Shown here: positions 44,409 through 52,949 of the stretch, piece by piece
Layout of the letters: each line of letters begins with the position of its first letter
Numbering within the stretch: the first letter of the stretch is position 1
DNA from: Rhizobium anhuiense
Lineage (GTDB): Bacteria > Pseudomonadota > Alphaproteobacteria > Rhizobiales > Rhizobiaceae
Reading direction: 5' to 3'
DNA: 64,000 bases
NCBI RefSeq assembly: GCF_003985145.1
Contig: NZ_ML133533.1
Location: 1-64,000 of the forward strand
The notes under the pieces: generated by a model
Databases searched by the model: none
The model's input: only the letters and a program-made list of their open reading frames with translations
What the model was told of the DNA's origin: nothing
Made by a program: the position numbers and the translations under genes

Positions 44409-44427
44409 ACAGCCGGCGGCCGGCTGT
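44409..44427 (-). repeat. Intra-operon hairpin after the binding-protein gene
   Basis: ACAGCCGG-CGG-CCGGCTGT, a perfect 8 bp stem, in the 67 bp between the solute-binding-protein stop and the first permease. No T run follows. Such hairpins often protect the upstream mRNA from 3' decay, so the binding protein is made in excess of the permease. Here that effect is inferred. Confidence 0.65.
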
Positions 44428-44446
44428 CTCCTTTATGGTGCCCCGA

Positions 44447-46348
44447 TCAAGGCTTCGGCGTATCCGGGTTGGCCTTCAGCCCGACCACCATGTAGCGGAT
44501 GTTCGACCAGTTCGGACCCGAGGCCGAATAGGGATTGTCCGCGCTTGGATAATTGGTCCAATAGGTCGTATCGAGCGGCGCGAACTTGTTGTAGGCCATC
44601 AGCGGGATCATCGGCATTTCCTCGACGGCGAGCTTCAGGAAGTCCTGACCGAGCTTGGCGACATCCGGCGAATCGAAGGCGATCGATCGGTTCTTCTCGA
44701 TGAGCAGGTCGAGACGCGGATCCTGCCAGCGCTGCAGATTGCGCGGCGGCTGGATCTGCCCGAGCGGCTTGATGAACTCCGAATGATAGCTGTCGAGGAA
44801 GAAGGAGAGATCGGGATGACCGCCCCAGGTCTCGATGCTCCAGTAGATCGCCGTCTCGAAATCGCCTGTGCTGAGGCGTTGACCGTTGGTTGGGCCGGCG
44901 ACATCGACCTTGGTCGCGATGCCCGCCTGCGTCCATTGCTGGGCAATCACCGTGCCGGCGCGGGCCAGTGTCGGAATGGCATCGCCTTCCACCTGCAGAC
45001 GGATCGTAAAGGGCGTTCCGTCAGGCTTTACCCACTGGCGACCGCTCTTCTTGAAGCCTGCCTTCTGCAGCAGTTCGGTGGCGGCCTGAACGTCCTTCTT
45101 CCACCAGCCGAAGCCGAATGTACGCTGTAGTTTGGCCGGATCCGTCGGGATCTGATCGGCCCATTGGCTGCGCACCATATTGGCGATCTGCGCCGAGATG
45201 TTCGGATCGTAAGGCTTGATCTTGCGGGAACCGGTGTCGAGCTCGAAATTCGTCAGCCAGTCTTGCATCGGTGCGTAATAGTCGTCAGGGGCAGAACCCG
45301 TCGGTGGCGTGGCTAGGGCTGCGATATTGGCCGCACCGCGATAGGAGCCAAGCGCCACTTCGCGGATATCGATCAGCAGCGCGAGAGCCCAGCGAACATC
45401 CTTATTGTCGAAGGGCGCCTTCTTCGTATTGAAGAGAACGGAAGGCAGCGTCGGATCCGGATGCGCGAAAGGGAAACCCTTCAGCCACGAGGCCGTACTC
45501 TTGCTGTCACGCATGATCGAGAACATGCCCTCGGGCGCCATGTCGTTGATGACGTCGAGATTGTGGTTGCGCTGTTCGATAACGCGGGCTTCCGGATTGC
45601 CGGCGGCGCGATAGACGACGTATTTGACCTCGGGCGGCTGTTTCGCAGCCAGGCCGATCGACGTGCGCTGCCAGTCGTCGCGCAGCCTCCAGATCGTCCA
45701 GTTGCCGCCCTTGTCATAGCTTTGCAGCTGATAGGGCCCGAGCGAGACCGGCGGGTTGTTGTTGAACGACAGCGGATCTGCAGCCTTCTCGAAGACATGC
45801 TTCGGCATGATCCAGGCGGCATTCCAGCGAACGGTGAAAAGCGTGTGGAAGCGCGAGTTCGGTTTCTTCAGATGGAAGACGACCGTTTGCGGATCCGGAT
45901 TTTCCATGCTCGCGACATTGACGGTGAAGGGCGCGCTCCAGGCCATGCCGGGATGATCGATCTGCGTCTGCACGGTATAGACCACATCGTCACTGGTGAA
46001 TTCGACACCGTCGCTCCAGAAGATGCCCTTGCGCAGCTTCACCGTCATCTCGGTGAAATCGGCGTTGTAGCTCGGGGGCTCGCTGGCAAGGGCGTTCTGC
46101 CAGGCGTCCTTGCCGCCTTCGGGATTGATGAACCATAGCGTATCGGTGGTCAGCTGCTGCAGGCCGTTGAGGTTTGCCGCCGCCCCGCCCCCAGGAGCCC
46201 AGAGGTTGAACCAGTCGGCATTCTGCTGCGGCGTGCCTTGGATAATCAGCGTTTCGTTGCGCGGTATGCCGGCAATGAAATCCTGCGCAAATGCCGGAAG
46301 GGCCATAAGAGACATTAGCGCGATGGCTGCATATCTACGGAACTTCAT
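44447..46348 (-). CDS. ABC solute-binding protein, family 5 (peptide/oligosaccharide type)
   Basis: 633 residues from the ATG at 46348, with GAGGAGGAGG just upstream. The signal peptide is MKFRRYAAIALMSLMALPAFA, cleaved before QDF. The SBP_bac_5 domain has the usual KLRKGIFWSDGVEFTSDDVVYTV motif near residue ~115 and a long C-terminal lobe with FGWWKKDVQAATELLQKAGFKK. Despite its peptide-type class, members of this family in Rhizobiales often bind oligosaccharides, and the divergent GH39 gene argues for that here. It is the first gene of the importer operon. Confidence 0.9.
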   Translation of the reverse strand: MKFRRYAAIALMSLMALPAFAQDFIAGIPRNETLIIQGTPQQNADWFNLWAPGGGAAANLNGLQQLTTDTLWFINPEGGKDAWQNALASEPPSYNADFTEMTVKLRKGIFWSDGVEFTSDDVVYTVQTQIDHPGMAWSAPFTVNVASMENPDPQTVVFHLKKPNSRFHTLFTVRWNAAWIMPKHVFEKAADPLSFNNNPPVSLGPYQLQSYDKGGNWTIWRLRDDWQRTSIGLAAKQPPEVKYVVYRAAGNPEARVIEQRNHNLDVINDMAPEGMFSIMRDSKSTASWLKGFPFAHPDPTLPSVLFNTKKAPFDNKDVRWALALLIDIREVALGSYRGAANIAALATPPTGSAPDDYYAPMQDWLTNFELDTGSRKIKPYDPNISAQIANMVRSQWADQIPTDPAKLQRTFGFGWWKKDVQAATELLQKAGFKKSGRQWVKPDGTPFTIRLQVEGDAIPTLARAGTVIAQQWTQAGIATKVDVAGPTNGQRLSTGDFETAIYWSIETWGGHPDLSFFLDSYHSEFIKPLGQIQPPRNLQRWQDPRLDLLIEKNRSIAFDSPDVAKLGQDFLKLAVEEMPMIPLMAYNKFAPLDTTYWTNYPSADNPYSASGPNWSNIRYMVVGLKANPDTPKP

Positions 46349-46697
46349 CGGATGTTCCTCCTCCTCAACTCGCCACGGCGAGCGCTTCCCGTAATCAATT
46401 GACGATGCGTCCAGCAAACCCCTGCCTGCGCGTGCCGCAGGGACACATGCACTCCTCGACGGCGGGCGAGCTCACGCCACAGTTATCGACAATTTTTCAA
46501 GAAACGGCAACCGATAATTTTGGTGACTATAAAAAATAGCGCATTTTCAAGCATTTTTGACGCTCAATGATAAAGCATATTTTTATATTATTGACAAAGT
46601 GAGCATTTGGCTTAGCTTTTGCGGCGAGCGCGGCACCCTCCCAAGAGGCCGTACTTCATCACCAGACAGGTCGGCCGCTTTCGGGAGGGGCTTTGGC
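46349..46697. promoter_or_regulatory. Divergent regulatory region between the importer and the GH39 gene
   Basis: This 349 bp stretch holds no gene. Its middle (46500-46610) is markedly AT-rich. A plus-strand -35 TTGACA at 46591-46596 is followed after 17 bp by AGCTTT, a weak -10. Four GCAT-type direct repeats lie at 46541 (GCATTTTC), 46551 (GCATTTTT), 46575 (GCATATTT) and 46603 (GCATTTGG), the first two exactly ten bases apart. TTGGTGAC at about 46519 is shared with the region upstream of the dehydratase gene (TGGTGAC at about 50263). These are candidate operator parts for the nearby GntR regulator. Confidence 0.5.
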
Positions 46698-48323
46698 ATG
46701 ATCGTTCAAGAGGACACCACGATGAGCAGCCCTTATGACGTGACGATCTCCGTTCACGCCAACCGGCCGACCGGCAAATACGAACCCTTGTGGAACTGGT
46801 TCGGCTACGACGAGCCGAATTACACTTACTCCCCACACGGCAGGAAGCTGCTCAAGGAACTCACAGAACTCAGCCCCGAGCCGCCCCGCATCCGCGCGCA
46901 CAATCTTCTGACCAGCGGCGACGGCCTGCCTGCCCTCAAATGGGGTTCGACCAATGCCTATACCGAGGATGCTGACGGCAATCCGGTCTACGACTGGACG
47001 ATCATCGACAAGATCTTCGACACCTATGTCGAAGCCGGCAACATTCCGCTGATCCAGATCGGCTTCACACCGGAAGCTCTCTCCGATTTCAACGGTCCTT
47101 ACCGTCACCAATGGGAGCCGGCCGATAAATACGCGACGATCACCACCGGCTGGACGGCTCCGCCGAAGGACCTGAAGAAATGGAGCGACCTGATCGAAGC
47201 ATGGGCGCGCCATCTCGCCGAAAGATATGGCGAGGCCGTCGTTTCAAGCTGGCCGTGGGAAGTCTGGAACGAGCCGGACGGTCACTACTGGACCGGCACC
47301 ATCCCGCAATTCTGCGAAATGTATGATGTCAGCGCCAAGGCTCTGAAGCGTGCCTTGCCGAATGCCCGTGTCGGCGGACCGCATACCTGTGGCGCCTTTG
47401 CCAACGAAAAGGCCCAGACCTTCCTGCGTGCCTTCCTCAAGCATGTCGTCGAGAACAAGTCGCCAATCGATTTCCTCGCTTTCCACGCCAAGGGCAATCC
47501 GGTGATCTATGAGGGTCACGTTCGGATGGGCCTGCACAAACAGCTCCGTGACATCGAGACAAACCTTGCCATCATCAATGAATTTCCGGAACTCCGGCAC
47601 CTGCCCGTGGTAATCGGCGAATCCGATCCGGAAGGCTGCGCGGCCTGTTCCGCACGCGTCCATCCCCAGAACGGCTATCGCAATGGTCCGCTCTACGGCG
47701 TCTATGTCGTCGAGAGTATGATCCGCACCTATGAGCTTGCAAGACGCGCCAACATCCATATCGAAGGGGCGGTCACCTGGGCCTTCCTCTTCGACGACCA
47801 GCCCTATTTCGACGGTTTCCGCGATCTTGCGACCAACGGCGTCGACAAGGCCGTTCTCAATGGCTTCCGCATGCTCGGCAAACTCGGCGGCGAGTGGCTG
47901 GAATCGGAAAGCGATTATCGCCGCGACATCGAGGATATCATGAACCACGGCGTGCGCGGCAAGCCCGATGTCAATGTCGTGGCGACCCGCGACGATAAGG
48001 GCGTTTCCATTCTGCTCTGGCATTATCACGACGATGATGAAGCCGGGCCGTCCGCTGACATTTCGGTCAATCTCGACGGCTGGGGCGACAAGTCCGCGTC
48101 ACTCAGGCATTTCAGAATGGACGAGGAACATTCCAACGCCTTCGGCGTCTGGACGGCGATGGGCAAGCCGCAGAATCCGACCGGCGAAGGTTATGCCAGG
48201 CTGGAAGCGTCGGGAAAGCTCGCCGAGATCGACGAGGCATCGGCCAAGGTTGATGGCGGCAAGATCGTCCTCAAGGTCTCCCTACCGCGTCAAGGCGTGT
48301 CTCTGTTGCGCCTCGATTGGTGA
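46698..48323 (+). CDS. GH39-like glycoside hydrolase (beta-xylosidase type)
   Basis: 541 residues, cytoplasmic (no signal peptide). A (beta/alpha)8 domain of the GH39 type: acid/base Glu192 in PWEVWNEPDGHYW and nucleophile Glu308 in VVIGESDPEGCAACS, an arrangement seen in clan GH-A. The C-terminal part is a beta-sandwich typical of GH39 xylosidases. Characterised GH39 enzymes act on beta-xylosides or alpha-L-iduronides, so the exact glycoside is open. GGGAGGGG seven bases upstream supports the ATG at 46698, with ATG at 46722 an alternative. Divergent from the importer. Confidence 0.85.
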   Translation: MIVQEDTTMSSPYDVTISVHANRPTGKYEPLWNWFGYDEPNYTYSPHGRKLLKELTELSPEPPRIRAHNLLTSGDGLPALKWGSTNAYTEDADGNPVYDWTIIDKIFDTYVEAGNIPLIQIGFTPEALSDFNGPYRHQWEPADKYATITTGWTAPPKDLKKWSDLIEAWARHLAERYGEAVVSSWPWEVWNEPDGHYWTGTIPQFCEMYDVSAKALKRALPNARVGGPHTCGAFANEKAQTFLRAFLKHVVENKSPIDFLAFHAKGNPVIYEGHVRMGLHKQLRDIETNLAIINEFPELRHLPVVIGESDPEGCAACSARVHPQNGYRNGPLYGVYVVESMIRTYELARRANIHIEGAVTWAFLFDDQPYFDGFRDLATNGVDKAVLNGFRMLGKLGGEWLESESDYRRDIEDIMNHGVRGKPDVNVVATRDDKGVSILLWHYHDDDEAGPSADISVNLDGWGDKSASLRHFRMDEEHSNAFGVWTAMGKPQNPTGEGYARLEASGKLAEIDEASAKVDGGKIVLKVSLPRQGVSLLRLDW

Positions 48324-48336
48324 GCCGGCAGGCGAA

Positions 48337-48363
48337 GGGAGCGCAATCGAACGATGCGCTCCC
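48337..48363. terminator. Possible bidirectional terminator between GH39 and gntR genes
   Basis: GGGAGCGCA-N9-TGCGCTCCC, a 9 bp stem in the short gap between convergent genes. No T run on either strand. Confidence 0.45.
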
Positions 48364-48382
48364 CTTCAAACGGCTAGCCGCG

Positions 48383-49060
48383 TCAATGATCGCTGACATA
48401 GGCGAGATAACGTTTCTTGCTGGGCTGCAGATGGTCGACACAGAGCTGGGCGAGAACCCAATTGTCAGTGCCGCGCAGCATCTCGATCATCAGCCGGTGA
48501 TGCTCATGCGAGATGCGTAGCGACTCCTTGCTCGACATCGAATTGGCGCGCACCGGCAGGCTGAGACGCATATAAAGCTCGATCGATTGCACGAGATGCG
48601 CATTGCCGCAGGCGCCGAAAAGCGTCAGGTGGAATTTGTCGTTGGCCTCGTGCACGCCTCTGAGATAACCGGATTCGACGTGACGGCCATGCTCCTCGTG
48701 CAGCGCCAGCAGTTCCTCGATCAACGCTTCAGGTGCCGGCAGCTTTATCCACAGCGCAGCCTGCCGTTGCAGCAACTCACGGACATCGTAGATTTCCTGA
48801 ACCTGGCGAGCGGTCAGCGAGCGGACGGTCGCCCCTTTGTTGCGCTCCCGAACCACGATACCCATCGTCTCGAGCTGCACGATCGCCTGGCGGGCGAAAT
48901 GGCGCGTGACGTGAAAGCGGGCTAGAAGCGCGTCTTCGGTCAGACGGGTCCCGGGCGCAAGCCGGCCGAAAATAATGTCCTCCTCCAGCGCGCGGGCAAT
49001 GCTTAGATCATCATGCTCGATGCCGTCTTCGCGGCTTTCGTTGAGCGTCTGCAATGTCAT
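48383..49060 (-). CDS. GntR-family regulator, FadR subfamily (FCD domain)
   Basis: 225 residues. An N-terminal winged helix (ARALEEDIIFGRLAPGTRLTEDALLARFHVTRHFARQAIVQLE; cited in part) is followed by the all-helical FCD domain with its metal-binding-type histidines (EANDKFHLTLF and SHEHHRLMIEML). FCD regulators sense small carboxylic acids, often sugar acids. Its position between the glycosidase and the dehydrogenase, downstream of the latter and 24 bp away, makes it the likely repressor of the whole sugar-acid locus. The ATG has AGAGGAG directly before it. Confidence 0.88.
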   Translation of the reverse strand: MTLQTLNESREDGIEHDDLSIARALEEDIIFGRLAPGTRLTEDALLARFHVTRHFARQAIVQLETMGIVVRERNKGATVRSLTARQVQEIYDVRELLQRQAALWIKLPAPEALIEELLALHEEHGRHVESGYLRGVHEANDKFHLTLFGACGNAHLVQSIELYMRLSLPVRANSMSSKESLRISHEHHRLMIEMLRGTDNWVLAQLCVDHLQPSKKRYLAYVSDH

Positions 49061-49084
49061 CTCCTCTGACGGGCGCGCGCCATG

Positions 49085-50110
49085 TTACCGTGGATTGCGT
49101 TCCGGGTCGAACCGGCTCAAGCGATAGATATCCTCGACAAGAGCAAGCGTCTTCATGTTATCGCCCGGCGATGTTTCCATCGCGACCTTTCCATCGAGAC
49201 TGTCGAGGAAATGCGCAATGGTCGCGTCATAAGCGCCTTGGTAGGTCTCGTCGAGATCGAAGCTCTCCCGGCGCTGCTCCGCACCCTGCGCTAAGAGCAG
49301 ATTGCCTTGGAGTTCGAGCGTGCCGCGCGTTCCGAAGATGCGTAAGTGATCACGCGGCACCGGCGGAGCGCCATGCGCGGCGAGATTGGCGTTGACGGTG
49401 ACAAGAATGCCGTCGCCCAGCCGGCGCAGGACGACGCATGCCACATCCTCCGCGACGATATCGCGATTGCTCCTCTCAAGCCGCGCACCGACCACCTCCA
49501 TCTCGCCCAGAAGATATCTCAGCGTATCGAGATGATGAATCATGACCTCCATGACCAGCAGCCGCTCCTGCGTCCGGAAGAAGGGTTGGCGCACCAGCGC
49601 CGGCCTTCGCCCCTCTGCATCCGCTAGCATGCCGCTGGACAGGAATTCGAACTGCGCCTGACGGACATCGCCTGCAAGTCCTTCGTCGAGCCATGCCTTC
49701 AGCCGCCGATAATAGGCGCGGAACCGCCAGTTCTCGTGGATCATCAGCCTGCCCTTGCCGGAAAGCTCTGCCAGCAGGTGAACAGCCTCGTCGTAGGAAG
49801 AGGCGAGCGGCTTCTGGCAGATAATATCGAGCCCCCTTGCCGCCGCCAGCCGGACCAGTTCGGCGTGAAACTCCCGCGGCGCGCAGATATCGACGGCATC
49901 GAGCTGCTCGGCTTCCAGCATCGCCTCAGCGCCCGCATAGTTGCGCGCGACCTCGAAGGCGGCCAGCCGGGCCTCGATCGTGCTCCGCGACGGGTCGGCG
50001 ATCGCCACGACCTCGGCGCGATGCAATTGCCGCCTCCATGCCGATAGATGGTAGGCGCTGACCCAGCCGGCGCCGACCATTCCGATACGCCGTCGTCTCG
50101 TCCCCGTCAT
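49085..50110 (-). CDS. Gfo/Idh/MocA-family NAD(P)-dependent oxidoreductase
   Basis: 341 residues. Rossmann motif GMVGAGWVSAYHLSAW (10-25), EKP-equivalent CQKPLASSYDEA (~97, Gln-Lys-Pro in place of Glu-Lys-Pro) and the C-terminal domain with the conserved HHLDTLRYLLGEME dyad region (His in the catalytic position). Members oxidise sugars, inositols or sugar alcohols at C1, C2 or C3. In this locus it is the best candidate for oxidation of the released sugar to its lactone. AGGGAAG precedes the ATG. It is divergent from the dehydratase gene. Confidence 0.88.
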   Translation of the reverse strand: MTGTRRRRIGMVGAGWVSAYHLSAWRRQLHRAEVVAIADPSRSTIEARLAAFEVARNYAGAEAMLEAEQLDAVDICAPREFHAELVRLAAARGLDIICQKPLASSYDEAVHLLAELSGKGRLMIHENWRFRAYYRRLKAWLDEGLAGDVRQAQFEFLSSGMLADAEGRRPALVRQPFFRTQERLLVMEVMIHHLDTLRYLLGEMEVVGARLERSNRDIVAEDVACVVLRRLGDGILVTVNANLAAHGAPPVPRDHLRIFGTRGTLELQGNLLLAQGAEQRRESFDLDETYQGAYDATIAHFLDSLDGKVAMETSPGDNMKTLALVEDIYRLSRFDPERNPR

Positions 50111-50353
50111 GGCGCTTCCCTCTGCTTCAAGTTCATTTTATCAATAATCTATCCGGCTTCTTCATGAAAGCCAATCATCGACTCATCAAAATAAGGCGAC
50201 GATCGATCGATATTTCCTTGGAAACTTATGGGTATCGCTGAAGATATCCAAAAATACGATATGGTGACGCCATCTTATTTATTGACAATCCTCCATATCC
50301 CACTACGCTGACAGCACATTGGCCATGGTCAAGTTGGCGAGGGAGGAACAGGT
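50111..50353. promoter_or_regulatory. Divergent promoter region between the dehydrogenase and dehydratase genes
   Basis: AT-rich 243 bp spacer. A rightward -35 TTGACA lies at 50282-50287, preceded by TTTAT, so that TTATTGACAA is shared with the GH39 promoter at 46588-46597. An inverted repeat ATGGTGACGCCAT (about 50262-50274) just upstream of that -35 is a reasonable FadR/GntR-type operator candidate. Confidence 0.5.
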
Positions 50354-52063
50354 TTGTCGAACGGTCTTCGTCGCAAGCTGACGAGTTATGGCGATCAGGG
50401 ATTCTCCCTTTTCCTGCGCAAGGCATTCATCAAGGCCATGGGCTATTCTGACGATGCACTCGACCGTCCCATCGTCGGCATCGCTAATACTTACAGCGAT
50501 TTCAATCCCTGTCACGGCAATGTGCCGCAACTCATCGAGGCCACCAAACGCGGCGTTATGCTGGCGGGCGCGATGCCCATGGTGTTTCCGACCATCTCGA
50601 TCCACGAGAGCTTTGCCTCGCCGACCTCGATGTATCTGCGCAATCTGATGGCGATGGAAACGGAAGAGATGATCCGCGCCCAGCCGATGGATGCCGTCGT
50701 GCTGATTGGTGGCTGCGACAAGACCTTGCCGGCCCAGATCATGGCGGCTGCCAGCAGCGAGATACCGGCGATCTTCCTGCCGACCGGTCCGATGGCCGTC
50801 GGCCACCACGGGGGCGAACGGCTTGGTGCCTGCACGGATTGCCGCCGTTTCTGGGGGCGCTTCCGCGCCGGAGAGATCGACGAGGCCGAGATCACCGAGG
50901 TCAATAACAAGCTGGCCAGCTCGATCGGCACCTGCACGGTGATGGGCACGGCGAGCACCATGGCGAACCTGACCGAAGTCATGGGTCTCTGCCTTCCCCG
51001 CGCCGGTTCGGCACCCGCCGTCGAATCCGAACGCGTCCGCCTTGCCGAGGAGACCGGCCGTGTCGCCGCACGGCTCGCCGTGGATGAGGCCGCCCCGACG
51101 GTGCGCGAGATCCTGACGCCACAGGCGATCCGCAACGGCCTCGTGGCGTTGCAGGCGATGGGCGGCTCGACCAATGCCGTCGTGCATCTTGCCGCAATCA
51201 CCGGCCGCCTCGGCCGTCGCCTCGACATGGCCGAACTCGACCGGCTGGGCCGGAGCATACCCCTGCTCGTCGACTTGCAGCCGTCCGGCCAGCATTATAT
51301 GGAGCAGTTTCACGAGGCGGGCGGCGTCCCGGCGCTGTTGAAGGCGGTGCGTCATGAAATCGATGGCAGCGCCCCGACGGTCTACGGCAGGACGATCGGC
51401 GAGATTATCGACAACGTCGTCGACGAGCCGGGCCAGACGATCATCCGCACCGTCGAGAAACCGTTAAAGCCGATCGGCACGATCGCCGTCCTGCACGGCA
51501 ATCTTGCGCCGCGCGGCGCCGTCATCAAACAATCCGCCGCCTCCAAGGATCTTCTCCAACATATTGGCCGCGCCGTCGTTTTTGATTCCGTCGAGGATAT
51601 GACGCTGCGCATCGACAGCGACGATCTCGACGTCAAGGCCGACGATGTTCTGGTCCTGCGCAATGCCGGGCCGAAAGGCGCGCCCGGCATGCCGGAAGCC
51701 GGCTATCTACCCATTCCCCGCAAACTCGCCCGGCAGGGCGTGAAGGACATGGTGCGGATTTCCGATGCCCGGATGAGCGGCACGGCTTTCGGTACGATCA
51801 TCCTCCACATCGCGCCTGAAGCCGCCGATGGCGGCCCGCTGGCGATCGTCCGTACCGGCGATCGCATTCGCCTCGATGTCGAGGGCCGGCGCATCGACAT
51901 CGATATCGACGAGGCGGAATTCGATCGCCGCATGCTGGAGATCATCGACCGACCCTCCCCTGCCCCGTTGCGCGGCTATGCAAAACTTTATCAGGAACGC
52001 GTGCTCCAGGCTGACGAAGGCGCCGATTTCGATTTCCTGCAAAGCGACGAGCTCGACGCATGA
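50354..52063 (+). CDS. IlvD/Edd-family aldonate dehydratase
   Basis: 569 residues from a TTG start, with GGGAGGAA eight bases upstream. The three cluster cysteines, Cys53 (NPCHGN), Cys121 (GGCDKT) and Cys194 (IGTCTVMGTAST), are spaced 68 and 73 apart. That is the spacing I recall for the [2Fe-2S] L-arabinonate dehydratase of R. leguminosarum. Lys123 would be the carbamylated Mg ligand, and Ser475 (DARMSGTAFG) the catalytic base. The N-terminus (KLTSYGDQGFSLFLRKAFIKAMGYSDD; cited in part) differs from amino-acid-biosynthetic IlvD. It should convert an aldonate to a 2-keto-3-deoxy acid. The next gene overlaps it by four bases. Confidence 0.9.
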   Translation: MSNGLRRKLTSYGDQGFSLFLRKAFIKAMGYSDDALDRPIVGIANTYSDFNPCHGNVPQLIEATKRGVMLAGAMPMVFPTISIHESFASPTSMYLRNLMAMETEEMIRAQPMDAVVLIGGCDKTLPAQIMAAASSEIPAIFLPTGPMAVGHHGGERLGACTDCRRFWGRFRAGEIDEAEITEVNNKLASSIGTCTVMGTASTMANLTEVMGLCLPRAGSAPAVESERVRLAEETGRVAARLAVDEAAPTVREILTPQAIRNGLVALQAMGGSTNAVVHLAAITGRLGRRLDMAELDRLGRSIPLLVDLQPSGQHYMEQFHEAGGVPALLKAVRHEIDGSAPTVYGRTIGEIIDNVVDEPGQTIIRTVEKPLKPIGTIAVLHGNLAPRGAVIKQSAASKDLLQHIGRAVVFDSVEDMTLRIDSDDLDVKADDVLVLRNAGPKGAPGMPEAGYLPIPRKLARQGVKDMVRISDARMSGTAFGTIILHIAPEAADGGPLAIVRTGDRIRLDVEGRRIDIDIDEAEFDRRMLEIIDRPSPAPLRGYAKLYQERVLQADEGADFDFLQSDELDA

Positions 52064-52935
52064 TGAGTACCGCTGATATAGAGGCCCCGCTTTGCCTGCC
52101 CCGCCGGCAACTGGCGCGCTTGCCGCGGCCGGCACTGCCGCAAGGCACGGTCGATACGCATTTCCACGTCTTTCGCGCCGACGCTCCGCTCAACACCCCG
52201 CGCAGCTATACGCCTGACATCGCGACGATTGCCGACTGGATCGAATTCTCAGAAAGCCTTGGCATCGCCAAGGGCGTATTGGTACAGCCAAGCGTCTATG
52301 GCCTCGACAATAGCGTGCTGCTGGAAGCGCTCGCCGCCTTTCCGGGCCGTTTGCGCGGCATCGTCGTCATTGATCCCGAAACTGGAGAGACCGAGATCGA
52401 GCGGCTCCACCGGCACGGCGTGCGCGGAGTGCGGATCAACACACGCAACAAGGGCGGCCTTCCCTTGGCTACCGCCAGGACACTGGCGGAAAGGATTGCG
52501 CCTTTCGGCTGGTCGCTGCAACTGCAGATCAATCCCGAACAGCTTCCCGATCTTCCGGCAACATTATCCGGCATCCGCCTGCCCATCGTTGTCGATCATC
52601 TCGGCTTCATTCCGCTTGCCACAGAGACGAGACCACGGCATGTCGATGCGCTGAAAAGGCTGATGGACGCGGCTGATGCCTATGTCAAAGTGACCGCGCC
52701 CTATCGGTTGACGAAGGAGACGAACGACCAAGGCTTCGCCGAGGTCACCCGCACGCTTGCCGCGAGCCATGGGGAGAGGCTGCTCTGGGGCAGCGATTGG
52801 CCGCACACCGAATTATGGGATGGCATGCCCGATGACGCCGAGTTGATCGAGGCCATGCAGGCCGCCATCGACGATCCCACGGCTGCCGAAAAGATTTTTG
52901 TTCGAAATGCCGAAGTGCTGTTCTTCGGCCGCTGA
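52060..52935 (+). CDS. Amidohydrolase-2 family protein, probable sugar lactonase
   Basis: 291 residues. TIM-barrel amidohydrolase of the 2-pyrone-4,6-dicarboxylate lactonase (LigI) branch: N-terminal GTVDTHFHVFRAD, a middle VVDHLGFIPLA His and the C-terminal LLWGSDWPHTELWDG with the metal- or water-activating Asp. Relatives include LigI, 4-sulfomuconolactonase and D-galactarolactone isomerase. Its place between an aldonate dehydratase and a DapA-type lyase suggests it opens or isomerises the lactone made by the dehydrogenase. ATG overlaps the dehydratase stop (ATGA), and a second ATG follows directly. Confidence 0.85.
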   Translation: MMSTADIEAPLCLPRRQLARLPRPALPQGTVDTHFHVFRADAPLNTPRSYTPDIATIADWIEFSESLGIAKGVLVQPSVYGLDNSVLLEALAAFPGRLRGIVVIDPETGETEIERLHRHGVRGVRINTRNKGGLPLATARTLAERIAPFGWSLQLQINPEQLPDLPATLSGIRLPIVVDHLGFIPLATETRPRHVDALKRLMDAADAYVKVTAPYRLTKETNDQGFAEVTRTLAASHGERLLWGSDWPHTELWDGMPDDAELIEAMQAAIDDPTAAEKIFVRNAEVLFFGR

Positions 52936-52949
52936 ATGGGAGACCACGA

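Noticed and set aside
50354..52063. ilvD of branched-chain amino-acid biosynthesis
   Set aside because: Length, N-terminus, cysteine spacing and operon partners fit an aldonate dehydratase better.
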